15,981 bases of DNA from Bacillota bacterium (GCA_023396045.1 JAEWXD010000064.1:1-15981); one strand, 5' to 3'. Counted from the first letter of the stretch, positions 7,757 through 14,430 are shown. The notes: generated by a model from the letters alone, not told the origin. Numbers and translations are program-made.

Positions 7757-8677
7757 TTATTCAAGCAGGCCTAACTTTTTCAAAAATTCTTGTTCACTAA
7801 TGCGCTGCACATGATAGCCTTGTTTTTCCCAAGCTTCTATTTTTAAAACCTTACTGGTTTTTACATCCTGATGGGTTTGCATATCATATACATAATAATC
7901 ACAGTGTTTGGTGAGTGCTTTGCTTACTATGCCACCCTGTTTTTTAAGCTCTATCATTGCTCTTTGGCGCGGAATGATGCTATAATTTTTAGAAAGTGCA
8001 AAGCGTTTGCCCTCTACCAGCGGATTTACAGTTCCTACTTCAGGGAAATACTCTACCTGCACTTTTTTATTATCTTTTTTTACGCAGGCACCATAGCCGG
8101 TTGCAGTGGTTTGGCCAAGTATAAGGTTACTATATTCCACCATGCTTTCTATGGTAGTATTACCCGTTACTTCCATTAATTTTTCTAATAACATAACTGC
8201 CATTTTGGCTTCGTCTAAAGCAAAATAACGTTTAAAGCTGGGCATATTAAAATAATTGCATAGGTAGCTCAATGTATAGGTTTCCTTGCGTTTTAACACT
8301 TGCTTACTTAGCTTGGAGGTAGAAATAAACGAAAAGCTGGCAGGTGTTATTTGGTATTTTTTGCAACTTGCATAATAGTTTGCAATATTAAAAGTAGAAT
8401 TGTGAAATACCACCAAAGTGTTGGGATAGGTTTTTAATATTTCACACAAACGCTCATGAAATGCAATATACTTGGGGGCATTTTTAACATCCCGTTCACG
8501 AATGCCATGCATGTCACTATACATAAAGCTAAAGCGAGCATCCGGTTGAATGAGCATAAACTCGCTTATGATATTATTGCCATGCAATTCTTTTAAATAA
8601 AAGCCAGCACTGCAAGTGCTAATTCTTTGAGAATTGGCTGTTTCTGTATCTATACCAAGCAAATATTGAAAATCCAT
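7757..8677 (-). CDS. DnaQ-like 3'-5' exonuclease-fold protein with C-terminal BRCT domain; active site altered
   Basis: 306 residues. The N-terminal part (about 1-170) follows the DEDD exonuclease plan of DNA polymerase III epsilon: Exo I is GIDTET (D10, E12), Exo II is VVFHNSTFNIANY (90-101), and Exo III is YFALDEAKMAV (151-161). In active family members Exo II has an aspartate (HN..FD) and Exo III has HxAxxDA. Here the Exo II aspartate is N97 and the Exo III histidine position is Y151, while D155 is kept. Residues about 223-302 (GKRFALSKN, KKQGGIVSKALTKHCDYYV, ISEQEFLKKL) fit a BRCT domain, a pairing known from clostridial exonuclease homologues. ATG at 8677 has AAAGGT (8683-8688). The HAD gene starts 52 bases after it. 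Catalytic activity is doubtful. Confidence 0.82.
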   Translation of the reverse strand: MDFQYLLGIDTETANSQRISTCSAGFYLKELHGNNIISEFMLIQPDARFSFMYSDMHGIRERDVKNAPKYIAFHERLCEILKTYPNTLVVFHNSTFNIANYYASCKKYQITPASFSFISTSKLSKQVLKRKETYTLSYLCNYFNMPSFKRYFALDEAKMAVMLLEKLMEVTGNTTIESMVEYSNLILGQTTATGYGACVKKDNKKVQVEYFPEVGTVNPLVEGKRFALSKNYSIIPRQRAMIELKKQGGIVSKALTKHCDYYVYDMQTHQDVKTSKVLKIEAWEKQGYHVQRISEQEFLKKLGLLE

Positions 8678-8791
8678 ACATTACCTTTCAAACCCATTTT
8701 GGTTTAACCCATTGTTTTTACAATATATTCCACATAAGGCTAACATGTAAACAATATAACTAACAAATAATATTATAATTGCTTACAATTT

Positions 8792-8820
8792 ATTATATAA
8801 AAAAAAGAAAATATTGAAAA
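8792..8820 (-). promoter_or_regulatory. Promoter candidate for the exonuclease cluster
   Basis: On the minus strand TTTTCA (8820-8815), a 17-base spacer and a perfect TATAAT (8797-8792). In such AT-rich DNA a chance match is quite possible, and the alternative TGTTATAAT at 8944-8936 is equally plausible. Confidence 0.3.
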
Positions 8821-8935
8821 GACTTTTTTAATATTTTTTTAAAAAGTATGATTTTTACCCTTACATTTAGCTTTTTTGCAAAAAAATGAAGTTAAATACA
8901 TATAATTAAATGAATATTACCTCCCATTTTATACA

Positions 8936-8944
8936 ATTATAACA
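8936..8944 (-). promoter_or_regulatory. Extended -10 promoter candidate
   Basis: Minus-strand TGTTATAAT (8944 to 8936) is a perfect -10 box with a TGn extension and no clear -35 box. It lies just past the nifU terminator and points toward the exonuclease gene, which would give a leader of about 250 bases. Confidence 0.35.
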
Positions 8945-8992
8945 AAATATAACCTGCATAAAAACCATAATATTTTACCTAATAAAACAAAT

Positions 8993-9016
8993 AAAAAACC
9001 TACACAAAAGTGTAGG
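8993..9016 (-). terminator. Intrinsic terminator of the isc operon
   Basis: Read on the minus strand, CCTACAC, loop TTTT, GTGTAGG (9016-8999) is a perfect 7-pair stem followed by TTTTTT (8998-8993). It begins 7 bases after the nifU stop codon. Confidence 0.9.
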
Positions 9017-9023
9017 ACAAAGT

Positions 9024-9473
9024 TTATTCTTCGCTTGCGTTACAACCACAGCCACACGTGCATTCTTCATGGTGTGTTTTTGCATGAGCAGGTGCTTGCA
9101 ATCCTTTACGTTTATAGTAATCTTCTACAGCAGCCTGAATTGCCTCTTCTGCCAAAACAGAGCAATGGATTTTATGCTTTGGCAAGCCGTCTAAGGCTTC
9201 TACAACGGCTTTGTTACTTAACTTTACAGCTTCATCAATATGTTTACCTTTGATCATTTCGGTAGCCATAGAACTTGCTGCGATGGCACTGCCACAACCA
9301 AAAGTGTAAAACTTACAATCGGTAATAATGCCGTTTTCATCTACTTTAAGATAAATACGCATAATATCACCGCATTTCAAATTGCCAACTTCACCAATAC
9401 CGTCTGCATCTTTAATTTCGCCTAAGTTACGAGGAGAGCGGAAATGGTCAAACACTTTTTCACTATATAACAT
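9024..9473 (-). CDS. nifU: Fe-S cluster assembly scaffold, NifU/IscU type
   Basis: 149-residue scaffold on which Fe-S clusters are built with sulfur from the desulfurase encoded just upstream. The IscU-like domain spans about 1-125 and keeps the three ligand cysteines: C34 in NLKCGD, C60 in GCGSA and C104 in HCSVL. The acidic residue after C34 (D36) is also present. The protein lacks the ferredoxin-like and C-terminal Nfu domains of full NifU. It ends in an unusual tail with H130, H134, H135 and C138, C140, C142, C144, which looks able to bind metal. ATG at 9473 overlaps the iscS stop by 11 bases. A strong terminator follows. Confidence 0.95.
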   Translation of the reverse strand: MLYSEKVFDHFRSPRNLGEIKDADGIGEVGNLKCGDIMRIYLKVDENGIITDCKFYTFGCGSAIAASSMATEMIKGKHIDEAVKLSNKAVVEALDGLPKHKIHCSVLAEEAIQAAVEDYYKRKGLQAPAHAKTHHEECTCGCGCNASEE

Positions 9474-10653
9474 GTTTTCTTACCCCTTCTTCTAAGTCCT
9501 TCCAAACGGGACTCATTTGTCTAATTTTATTTATTACCTGTGGCACACAAGCTACAATATGTTCTGCTTCTTCTTTAGTAGTAAGTGCAGAAAGAGAAAT
9601 TCTTAGGGACCCATGTGCAATATCGTGCGGCAAGCCCATAGCCATCAATACATGGCTTGGGTCTAAAGAACCGGATGTACAAGCGGAACCGGAAGATACA
9701 CAAACGCCCATATCATCCAAATACAAAAGCATGCCTTCCCCTTCCACCCCTTCAAAGCACATATTCAGTATGCCTGCAAGGCGACTGTCTTCTTGTCCAT
9801 TCACTTTGCTGTGAGAAATTTTAAGCAACTCCGCTTGAATATAATCACGCAATTCTTGCATTTTTGCATTATGGGCTTGCATATTGCCAACAGCTTCTTC
9901 TAAGGCAACAGCCATGGCTGCAATTTGTGGCACGTTTTCTGTGCCTGCACGTTTATTGTTTTCTTGTGCACCACCAAAAATATAAGGACGCAACGGCGCA
10001 CCCTTGCGCACATAAAGTGCACCCACACCCTTAGGGCCATGGAATTTGTGTGCAGAAAAGGATAACATATCTATATTGGATTCTGCCAAATTGATTGGCA
10101 AATGGCCAACCGCCTGCACAGCGTCAGTATGGAAATATACACCATGTTTTTTGGCAATGCTTGCCAAGGCTTCAATAGGTTGAATGGTGCCTATTTCATT
10201 GTTAGCATACATAATGGTAACCAGGCAAGTGTCCGGACGGATGGCTTGTTCCAAATCTTCCGGCCTTACCATACCGTTTTCATATACATCTAAGTATGTA
10301 ACTTCAAAACCAAACTCTCTTTGCAGGTTTTGCAAAGTATGCAACACAGCATGGTGCTCAAACTTTGAAGATACGATGTGTTTTTTATTCTTTTTGGCAC
10401 CGAGCATTGCAGTGCTGAAAATGGCTTGGTTATCCGATTCGGAGCCGCAAGAGGTAAAATAAATTTCTCTTTCTGTGCAGCCCAAGCATTTGGCGATGGT
10501 TTCCCTTGCGTTTTCTAGTACTTCTTTAGCTACTTGTGCCATTTCGTACAAACCGGAAGGGTTGCCGTAGGTATTTTTATAATGGTATTGCAAGCTTTCC
10601 AACGCTTTTTGACTTAAAGCAGTGGTGGCAGCGTTATCTGCATATACTTTCAT
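9463..10653 (-). CDS. iscS: Cysteine desulfurase, NifS/IscS type
   Basis: 396-residue PLP enzyme that converts cysteine to alanine and passes a persulfide sulfur to the scaffold. Visible features are the N-terminal YADNAATT, the EHHAVL segment (99-104), NNEIGTIQPI (151-160), DAVQA (177-181), the PLP lysine K203 in SFSAHKFHGPKGVGALYVR, and the mobile-loop cysteine C325 in SSGSACTSG. Length is normal. The frame is open to 10707, but ATG 10653 gives the standard MKVYADNAATT start and has GAAAGGAA (10662-10669). This start lies inside the end of iscR, with a 20-base overlap, and the 3' end overlaps nifU by 11 bases. The three genes are therefore tightly coupled. Confidence 0.96.
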   Translation of the reverse strand: MKVYADNAATTALSQKALESLQYHYKNTYGNPSGLYEMAQVAKEVLENARETIAKCLGCTEREIYFTSCGSESDNQAIFSTAMLGAKKNKKHIVSSKFEHHAVLHTLQNLQREFGFEVTYLDVYENGMVRPEDLEQAIRPDTCLVTIMYANNEIGTIQPIEALASIAKKHGVYFHTDAVQAVGHLPINLAESNIDMLSFSAHKFHGPKGVGALYVRKGAPLRPYIFGGAQENNKRAGTENVPQIAAMAVALEEAVGNMQAHNAKMQELRDYIQAELLKISHSKVNGQEDSRLAGILNMCFEGVEGEGMLLYLDDMGVCVSSGSACTSGSLDPSHVLMAMGLPHDIAHGSLRISLSALTTKEEAEHIVACVPQVINKIRQMSPVWKDLEEGVRKHVI

Positions 10654-11098
10654 TGTGTACTTCCTTTCGTAACAACTCAATTGTTGGGCTTTCTTGCTTG
10701 CCCGCATTTAATAAATCCTGCAAGCTAATACTGTTAAAAAAATCATTGATTAGCTTGTCTAACTGAATCCACAAGGGTTTTGTTAGGCAATCTTTGCCAC
10801 AGGTGCAGCCTTCACCATGGCTACATTCCACGGTGTTAAGACCCCCTTGGCTTGTATTAAGCACATTGCCAATAAAAAGCTCGCCCGGTTCTTTGGCTAA
10901 GCGATAACCACCCGTTTTACCTCTTGAAGATAATAATAAACCATCTGCATGCAAGGAAGAAGCAATTGCTTCTAAATATTTCAGCGATATGTTTTGCCTA
11001 TTGGCTATGGTTTTTAGAGATATGGGCCCATCTTGCTGATGGGTAGCAATATCCAGCATAAGGCGCAAAGCATATCTGCCTTTGGTTGATATGAGCAT
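10634..11098 (-). CDS. iscR: Rrf2-family Fe-S cluster regulator IscR
   Basis: 154-residue repressor that senses Fe-S status and usually controls its own operon. The N-terminal winged helix (about 1-75) starts MLISTKGRYALRLMLDIA, typical of the family, and includes SRGKTGGYRLAK. The cluster region has cysteines at 92, 98, 100 and 104. Three of these are at the same residue numbers as the E. coli IscR ligands (92, 98, 104). The E. coli fourth ligand, H107, is a lysine here (CLTKPLW), and C100 is extra. ATG at 11098 has AGGAGGAA (11101-11108). The gene is first in the isc operon, directly downstream of a promoter with a partial dyad, consistent with autoregulation. Confidence 0.93.
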   Translation of the reverse strand: MLISTKGRYALRLMLDIATHQQDGPISLKTIANRQNISLKYLEAIASSLHADGLLLSSRGKTGGYRLAKEPGELFIGNVLNTSQGGLNTVECSHGEGCTCGKDCLTKPLWIQLDKLINDFFNSISLQDLLNAGKQESPTIELLRKEVHNESICR

Positions 11099-11127
11099 AG
11101 TTCCTCCTTACTTCATTTTACATAAAT

Positions 11128-11156
11128 ATGGTACAATATAATTCCTACCTTGTCAA
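11128..11156 (-). promoter_or_regulatory. Promoter of the isc operon with candidate IscR operator
   Basis: On the minus strand a perfect TTGACA (11156-11151), a 17-base spacer and TACCAT (11133-11128, 4 of 6). The spacer and -10 box contain an imperfect dyad GGTA-N12-TACC (11130-11149). Its placement across the promoter suits a repressor site for IscR, the first gene product, but its sequence does not clearly match a known IscR consensus. Confidence 0.6.
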
Positions 11157-11190
11157 TAGGATTAAAAAATTTATTTCGTATTTTTTATAA

Positions 11191-11225
11191 ATTAAAAGCC
11201 CTTTTGTATTGCTACAGAAGGGCTT
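11191..11225 (-). terminator. Intrinsic terminator of the nfeD-floA operon
   Basis: AAGCCCTTTTGTA (11196-11208) pairs with TACAGAAGGGCTT (11213-11225), about 13 pairs with one G-U. On the minus strand the loop is GCAA, a GNRA tetraloop, and TTTTAATTT follows. The stem begins 3 bases beyond the stop codon of the gene ending at 11229. Confidence 0.88.
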
Positions 11226-11228
11226 ATT

Positions 11229-11783
11229 TTATTCATGGTGATATGGTCTTAACACTTCACTCATTATGTAAGCTTTTACAATTTCATTTTTAGACCATAC
11301 CGGCATAACGGTTTGGCCGGCTCTTACCTGCGCAGGCTCACCAGGCACCGCAGGCGCAAAGTGAATTGTGCCCTCCAGCGATCTCCCTTCCGTAGAAGAG
11401 CTTGTATAGCCGTTGCCTTCTGCATACGGGCCATCTATCTCCACACCTTCAAAGCTTGGTTCCATAATGCTTTGTTGATTTTGCTTGTTTACAGGCTCCA
11501 TTTTTGCAAATTGAACAGCTTTCTTTGGTTCAACCTGCTGCACTTCTACTACCTGCGTAGGCACTGTAGCCGTGTTTGTTTTACCCGCTTCCAAAGCCTC
11601 AGCAAAAGGATCTGCTTCTTTTTCCAGTTTATGTACAAAGTCTTCAAAGCTTTTTTTATGTTTTCCAAGTACGACAGAAGTAGGCGGTTTTTGTTTTTCT
11701 AAGGCCTGCCGTGTTTGAGCATCTTTCTTAGTAAAAAACGCTACTAAACGAATCACCAGGAAGAGTATTACGAGTATTTCCAT
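11229..11783 (-). CDS. Membrane-anchored protein of unknown function, downstream of floA
   Basis: 184 residues, not recognised as a named family. An N-terminal membrane span (about 2-18, EILVILFLVIRLVAFF) has no cleavage site and is followed by a basic, charged region (19-60) that may be helical. A long Q/P/E-rich, probably disordered linker covers about 65-160. The last 20 residues carry a compact motif, SKNEIVKAYIMSEVLRPY, that resembles the ELVQ.IIMSEIL.PP ending I associate with small clostridial proteins of unknown function. The ATG at 11783 has AAGGAGT 4-10 bases upstream. The floA stop is 12 bases away, and a terminator follows, so it is the third gene of the nfeD-floA operon. A role as a membrane-microdomain partner is an inference from position only. 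Confidence 0.82.
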   Translation of the reverse strand: MEILVILFLVIRLVAFFTKKDAQTRQALEKQKPPTSVVLGKHKKSFEDFVHKLEKEADPFAEALEAGKTNTATVPTQVVEVQQVEPKKAVQFAKMEPVNKQNQQSIMEPSFEGVEIDGPYAEGNGYTSSSTEGRSLEGTIHFAPAVPGEPAQVRAGQTVMPVWSKNEIVKAYIMSEVLRPYHHE

Positions 11784-11795
11784 AATAACTCCTTA

Positions 11796-12797
11796 CTATT
11801 TTTTCTTAGGCTCCATCACTTCATTTTGTGGGGTAGCTGCATCTGCAATACCGGTACGCATATGGGTATCTGCTATTACATTTTGCATCTTATAATAATC
11901 CATTACACCCAATTTACCTGTTTTTAGCGCTTCTGCCATAGCTTTTGGTACTTCTGCCTCAGCCTCTACTACCTTGGCACGCATTTCTTGTACGCTTGCC
12001 TTCATTTCTTGTTCATGAGCAACAGCCATAGCACGTCTTTCTTCGGCACGGGCTTGGGCAATACGGCGATCTGCCTCGGCTTGATCCATTTGCAATTGTG
12101 CACCGATGTTACGGCCTACATCTACGTCTGCAATATCTATAGAAAGAATCTCAAATGCAGTGCCTGCATCAAGACCCTTATTTAGAACCGTTTGAGAAAT
12201 GGTATCCGGGTTTTCCAGTACGGCAGAGTGTGCCATGGAGCTACCAACAGTGGTAACAATACCTTCACCGATACGGGCGATGATGGTTTCCTCACCGGCA
12301 CCACCTACAAGGCGTTCAATATTGGTACGCACGGTAACGCGTGCTTTAACTCTTAATTCAATACCATCTTTTGCAATGGCTGCAACCAATGGGGTTTCTA
12401 TTACTTTTGGGGTAACACTCATTTGTACGGCTTTGAACACATCGCGGCCGGCAAGGTCTATGGCACAGGCTTTTTCAAAGGAAAGTACAATACCTGCCCT
12501 TTGTGCTGCAATAAGCGCATTGATAACACGGTCTACATTACCACCGGCTAAAAAGTGGGTTTCCAATTGGCCGATAGAAACATCTAACCCTGCTTTTCTT
12601 GCCTTAATTAAAGGGTCTACAATTTTTTTAGGGGCGATTCTTCTTAAACGCATACCAACAAGGCTGGAAATAGATACATGCACGCCAGAAGCGATGGCCG
12701 TAATCCATAAACCTAAAGGAACAAAGCGTAAAAATACGCCAATAAACAAAACTGCAACAATTACAATGATAAAAATTGCTACATCAAAACCGTACAT
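11796..12797 (-). CDS. floA: Flotillin-like membrane microdomain protein FloA
   Basis: 333-residue SPFH-family protein (YqfA/FloA) that assembles in functional membrane microdomains in Bacillota. A membrane-inserted N-terminus (about 6-40) is followed by IAPKKIVDPLIKARKAGLDV (54-73) and the SPFH/PHB region with VDRVINALIAAQRAGI and RDVFKAVQMSVTPKVIETP. The helical C-terminal section is rich in Glu and Ala (ADRRIAQARAEERRAMA, VVEAEAEVPKAMAEA), the expected flotillin coiled coil. Length matches B. subtilis FloA closely. ATG at 12797 has AGGAGGAA overlapping the nfeD stop, with a gap of 9 bases. Its pairing with NfeD is the normal arrangement. Confidence 0.96.
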   Translation of the reverse strand: MYGFDVAIFIIVIVAVLFIGVFLRFVPLGLWITAIASGVHVSISSLVGMRLRRIAPKKIVDPLIKARKAGLDVSIGQLETHFLAGGNVDRVINALIAAQRAGIVLSFEKACAIDLAGRDVFKAVQMSVTPKVIETPLVAAIAKDGIELRVKARVTVRTNIERLVGGAGEETIIARIGEGIVTTVGSSMAHSAVLENPDTISQTVLNKGLDAGTAFEILSIDIADVDVGRNIGAQLQMDQAEADRRIAQARAEERRAMAVAHEQEMKASVQEMRAKVVEAEAEVPKAMAEALKTGKLGVMDYYKMQNVIADTHMRTGIADAATPQNEVMEPKKK

Positions 12798-12806
12798 AAT
12801 TTCCTC

Positions 12807-13289
12807 CTAACATTCTTCAACGATAATTTTCAAATCAACTATTTGCACAACTTTTACGTTTGCGCCTTTTTGTATAAAGCCTCCACGGCTTACAACATCA
12901 ATACGTTTACCATCTATAATGGCAATACCTGCAGGGCGAAGTTCACTTTGCGTTTGGCCTTCTTTGCCAAGCAATTCTTGCATTTGTTCACTACCTGCAA
13001 CACTGTTTTCCTGTGTTTTTAGTACATACTTGCTTAATTTGCCTTTTTGTAAGCTTTTAACAGTAATAGAAAAAGCAAAAACGCACAAGCTAACCAATAC
13101 CAAGGTAATACCAATGGTAGCCACAGGCCCAAAGTGTATGGCGGTAAGCACAATGGAAATTAAAGAAAATACAAGCCCGGCTATACCCGCAACACCAATG
13201 CCCGGAATAATGGCTTCTACCACGAGCAAAAGCACACCAAACACAAAACACAACAACAAAGTGCCGTTATTTGCAATCCACTGTAACAT
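12807..13289 (-). CDS. NfeD family membrane protein (short form)
   Basis: 160 residues. Three hydrophobic spans lie at about 8-28, 30-51 and 57-77; the first pair is joined by the LLVVEAIIPGIGVAG motif typical of NfeD. Residues about 105-158 form the soluble OB-fold domain (LGKEGQTQSELRPAGIAIIDGKRIDVVSRGGFI), which contains the usual L.P.G...I.G...DV..EG.FI pattern. The ClpP-like protease domain of long NfeD proteins is absent. This short form is normally coupled to a flotillin, as here with floA 9 bases downstream. ATG at 13289 has GAAAGGAGT (13295-13303). It begins the operon, facing away from the LytTR gene. Confidence 0.92.
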   Translation of the reverse strand: MLQWIANNGTLLLCFVFGVLLLVVEAIIPGIGVAGIAGLVFSLISIVLTAIHFGPVATIGITLVLVSLCVFAFSITVKSLQKGKLSKYVLKTQENSVAGSEQMQELLGKEGQTQSELRPAGIAIIDGKRIDVVSRGGFIQKGANVKVVQIVDLKIIVEEC

Positions 13290-13313
13290 AGCTTCACTCC
13301 TTTCTTGTATAAT

Positions 13314-13342
13314 AGTATACTATTGCGGATAAATATTTACAA
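13314..13342 (-). promoter_or_regulatory. Promoter candidate for nfeD-floA
   Basis: On the minus strand TTGTAA (13342-13337, 4 of 6), a 17-base spacer and TATACT (13319-13314, 5 of 6). Transcription would start near 13307, giving a short leader before the ribosome site of nfeD. Confidence 0.5.
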
Positions 13343-13421
13343 TATTTTTCCATATTGAAGCGTGAGATTGACAAAAATTTTACAATTACCCTGCAATTTT
13401 TACTAAACGAAAAACTATACG

Positions 13422-13450
13422 CCACTTATCGCCATAAAACAACCACTTAT
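13422..13450 (+). repeat. Direct repeat pair CCACTTAT, likely LytTR operator
   Basis: CCACTTAT occurs at 13422-13429 and 13443-13450, exactly 21 bases apart, about two helical turns. LytTR-domain regulators such as AgrA and ComE bind pairs of about 9-base direct repeats at this period. The second copy covers the expected -35 position (13444-13449) of the extended -10 box at 13464-13472. That is where an activator would bind, and the downstream gene is itself a LytTR regulator. Confidence 0.65.
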
Positions 13451-13463
13451 TCAAAAACGCTTG

Positions 13464-13472
13464 TGTTATAGA
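13464..13472 (+). promoter_or_regulatory. Extended -10 promoter candidate for the LytTR/DUF3021 operon
   Basis: TGTTATAGA is a TGn extension plus TATAGA (4 of 6). No -35 box is present; the place where it should be is occupied by the second CCACTTAT repeat, consistent with an activator-dependent promoter. Confidence 0.45.
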
Positions 13473-13512
13473 ATTTGTTTTTCCATATTCTACACAAAAG
13501 GAGGTAATATAA

Positions 13513-13944
13513 GTGCAGATAGAAATTCAAACAGACATTGCTTGTAAAGAACCGAAACTCATCATTATTACAGATAAAATGAACGATGAAGTACAGGATA
13601 TTTTAAAGCGTTTATCTGCAACCGCTCCACAAATACCTTTGGGTTTGCATGAAGATATATTGGAAATATTGGAAGAAGAAAACATTGTTCGCTTTTATAC
13701 GGCAGGTGGCAAAGTATTTGCAGAAAGCAAGAGCAAAGAATATCAACTGCGTTTGTACGAATTGTAAGAAAAACACAGCCACGCTTTATTTATTCGCATT
13801 TCCAACACAGAGATCATTAATATCAAGCAGGCTCGTTCTTTTGGTTTAAGCTTGAGTGGAACCGTTTGCGTTACCATGAGCAACGGCACGGTTGCCTATG
13901 TATCCAGACGCTATGTAAGTAAATTTAAAATATTAGGAATATGA
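13513..13944 (+). pseudogene. LytTR-family DNA-binding regulator interrupted by an in-frame stop
   Basis: A GTG start at 13513 with a near-perfect AAAGGAGGT site opens a frame of 84 codons that ends at TAA 13765-13767. The same frame then continues for 58 codons to TGA 13942-13944, and both halves belong to one protein. Before the stop come MQIEIQTDIACKEPKLIII, a helix TDKMNDEVQDILKRL and the first LytTR strands (IVRFYTAGGKVFAE, YQLRLYEL). After it come ALFIRISNTEIINIKQ, GTVCVTMSNGTVAYVSRRYV and SKFKILGI, the usual LytTR ending. The intact product would be about 143 residues, normal for LytTR proteins paired with DUF3021. One base change to GAA, CAA or AAA would restore it. The 84-residue fragment has only half of the LytTR domain and should not bind DNA normally. 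Readthrough or a sequencing error cannot be excluded. Confidence 0.88.
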
Positions 13945-13954
13945 GGTGAAGAAA

Positions 13955-14416
13955 ATGAAAAAACAAATATTAAAACGCGGGCTTTGGGGCTTCCCTATCG
14001 GCATTGCCATCGGTCATAGTATTAACATACTTATTTCGCTTCTCATTGACCAAGGGCAGTTTATAGCAACACCACCAACTTTAGTAGAGCAATTTGGGAG
14101 TGAGCTGAATGCCGTTATTATACAAAGCCTTCTGAGCGGTATGCTCGGCGCAGGCTTTTCTATCGCATCCATCATTTGGGAATTGGATAACTGGAGCATT
14201 ACCAAACAAAGCTGTGTGCATTTTGCCATACTCTCTACCGTCATGCTCCCCATTGCATACTGCTTGCATTGGATGGAACATAGCCTGTTAGGGTTTACAA
14301 CATATTTTGCTATATTTATTATAATATATATTGCCATTTGGTTCGCAATATATTTGTCTTGGAAAATAAAAATCAAACAACTGAATGATGGGTTAAAATC
14401 CAATAAAAACCATTAA
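13955..14416 (+). CDS. DUF3021 family four-helix membrane protein
   Basis: 153 residues. Four hydrophobic spans are seen at about 10-31, 52-75, 87-105 and 110-136, followed by a short basic tail (KIKIKQLNDGLKSNKNH). The N-terminal KRGLWGFPIGIAIGHSI and the middle SLLSGMLGAGFSIASIIWELDNWS fit DUF3021, a family encoded next to LytTR regulators and thought to antagonise or sense for them. I chose ATG 13955, with GAGGTG at 13943-13948; an in-frame GTG at 13946 lies within that ribosome site. The gap to the LytTR stop is 10 bases. The gene appears intact although its partner is interrupted. Confidence 0.85.
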   Translation: MKKQILKRGLWGFPIGIAIGHSINILISLLIDQGQFIATPPTLVEQFGSELNAVIIQSLLSGMLGAGFSIASIIWELDNWSITKQSCVHFAILSTVMLPIAYCLHWMEHSLLGFTTYFAIFIIIYIAIWFAIYLSWKIKIKQLNDGLKSNKNH

Positions 14417-14430
14417 CCTTTATTTTTAAT

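Larger units (their letters stand above)
8678..9023. promoter_or_regulatory. 346-base AT-rich intergenic region upstream of the exonuclease gene
   Basis: This region holds the nifU terminator at its right end and must contain the promoter of the exonuclease-HAD-GDSL cluster. Two minus-strand candidates are visible: an extended -10 TGTTATAAT at 8944-8936, and TATAAT at 8797-8792 with TTTTCA 17 bases upstream (8820-8815). A direct repeat AACCCATT lies at 8691-8698 and 8706-8713, next to the ribosome site of the exonuclease. I see no convincing gene; the only short frames lack a properly spaced ribosome site. Confidence 0.5.

Noticed and set aside
8900..8945. Possible leader peptide after GGGAGGT on the minus strand upstream of the exonuclease
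   Set aside because: The nearest ATG is about 18 bases from the ribosome-site-like sequence and opens only 20 codons; an ATG overlapping the motif opens 11. Neither looks like a real leader.
12199..12810. 203-codon plus-strand open frame
   Set aside because: It lies opposite floA, whose SPFH protein is unmistakable; the product has no domain features and no ribosome site, so it is a shadow frame.
13368..13396. Perfect plus-strand TTGACA at 13368
   Set aside because: The sequence 17 bases downstream is CTGCAA, which is no -10 box, and the nearest TACAAT is only 7 bases away.
13765..13767. TAA as a reassigned or recoded codon
   Set aside because: TAA ends several other genes here (dppD, dppB, iscR, HAD, C39-like peptidase), so it is a normal stop in this organism. 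No shift-prone sequence or TGA/SECIS-like context is present. Readthrough remains possible but unsupported.
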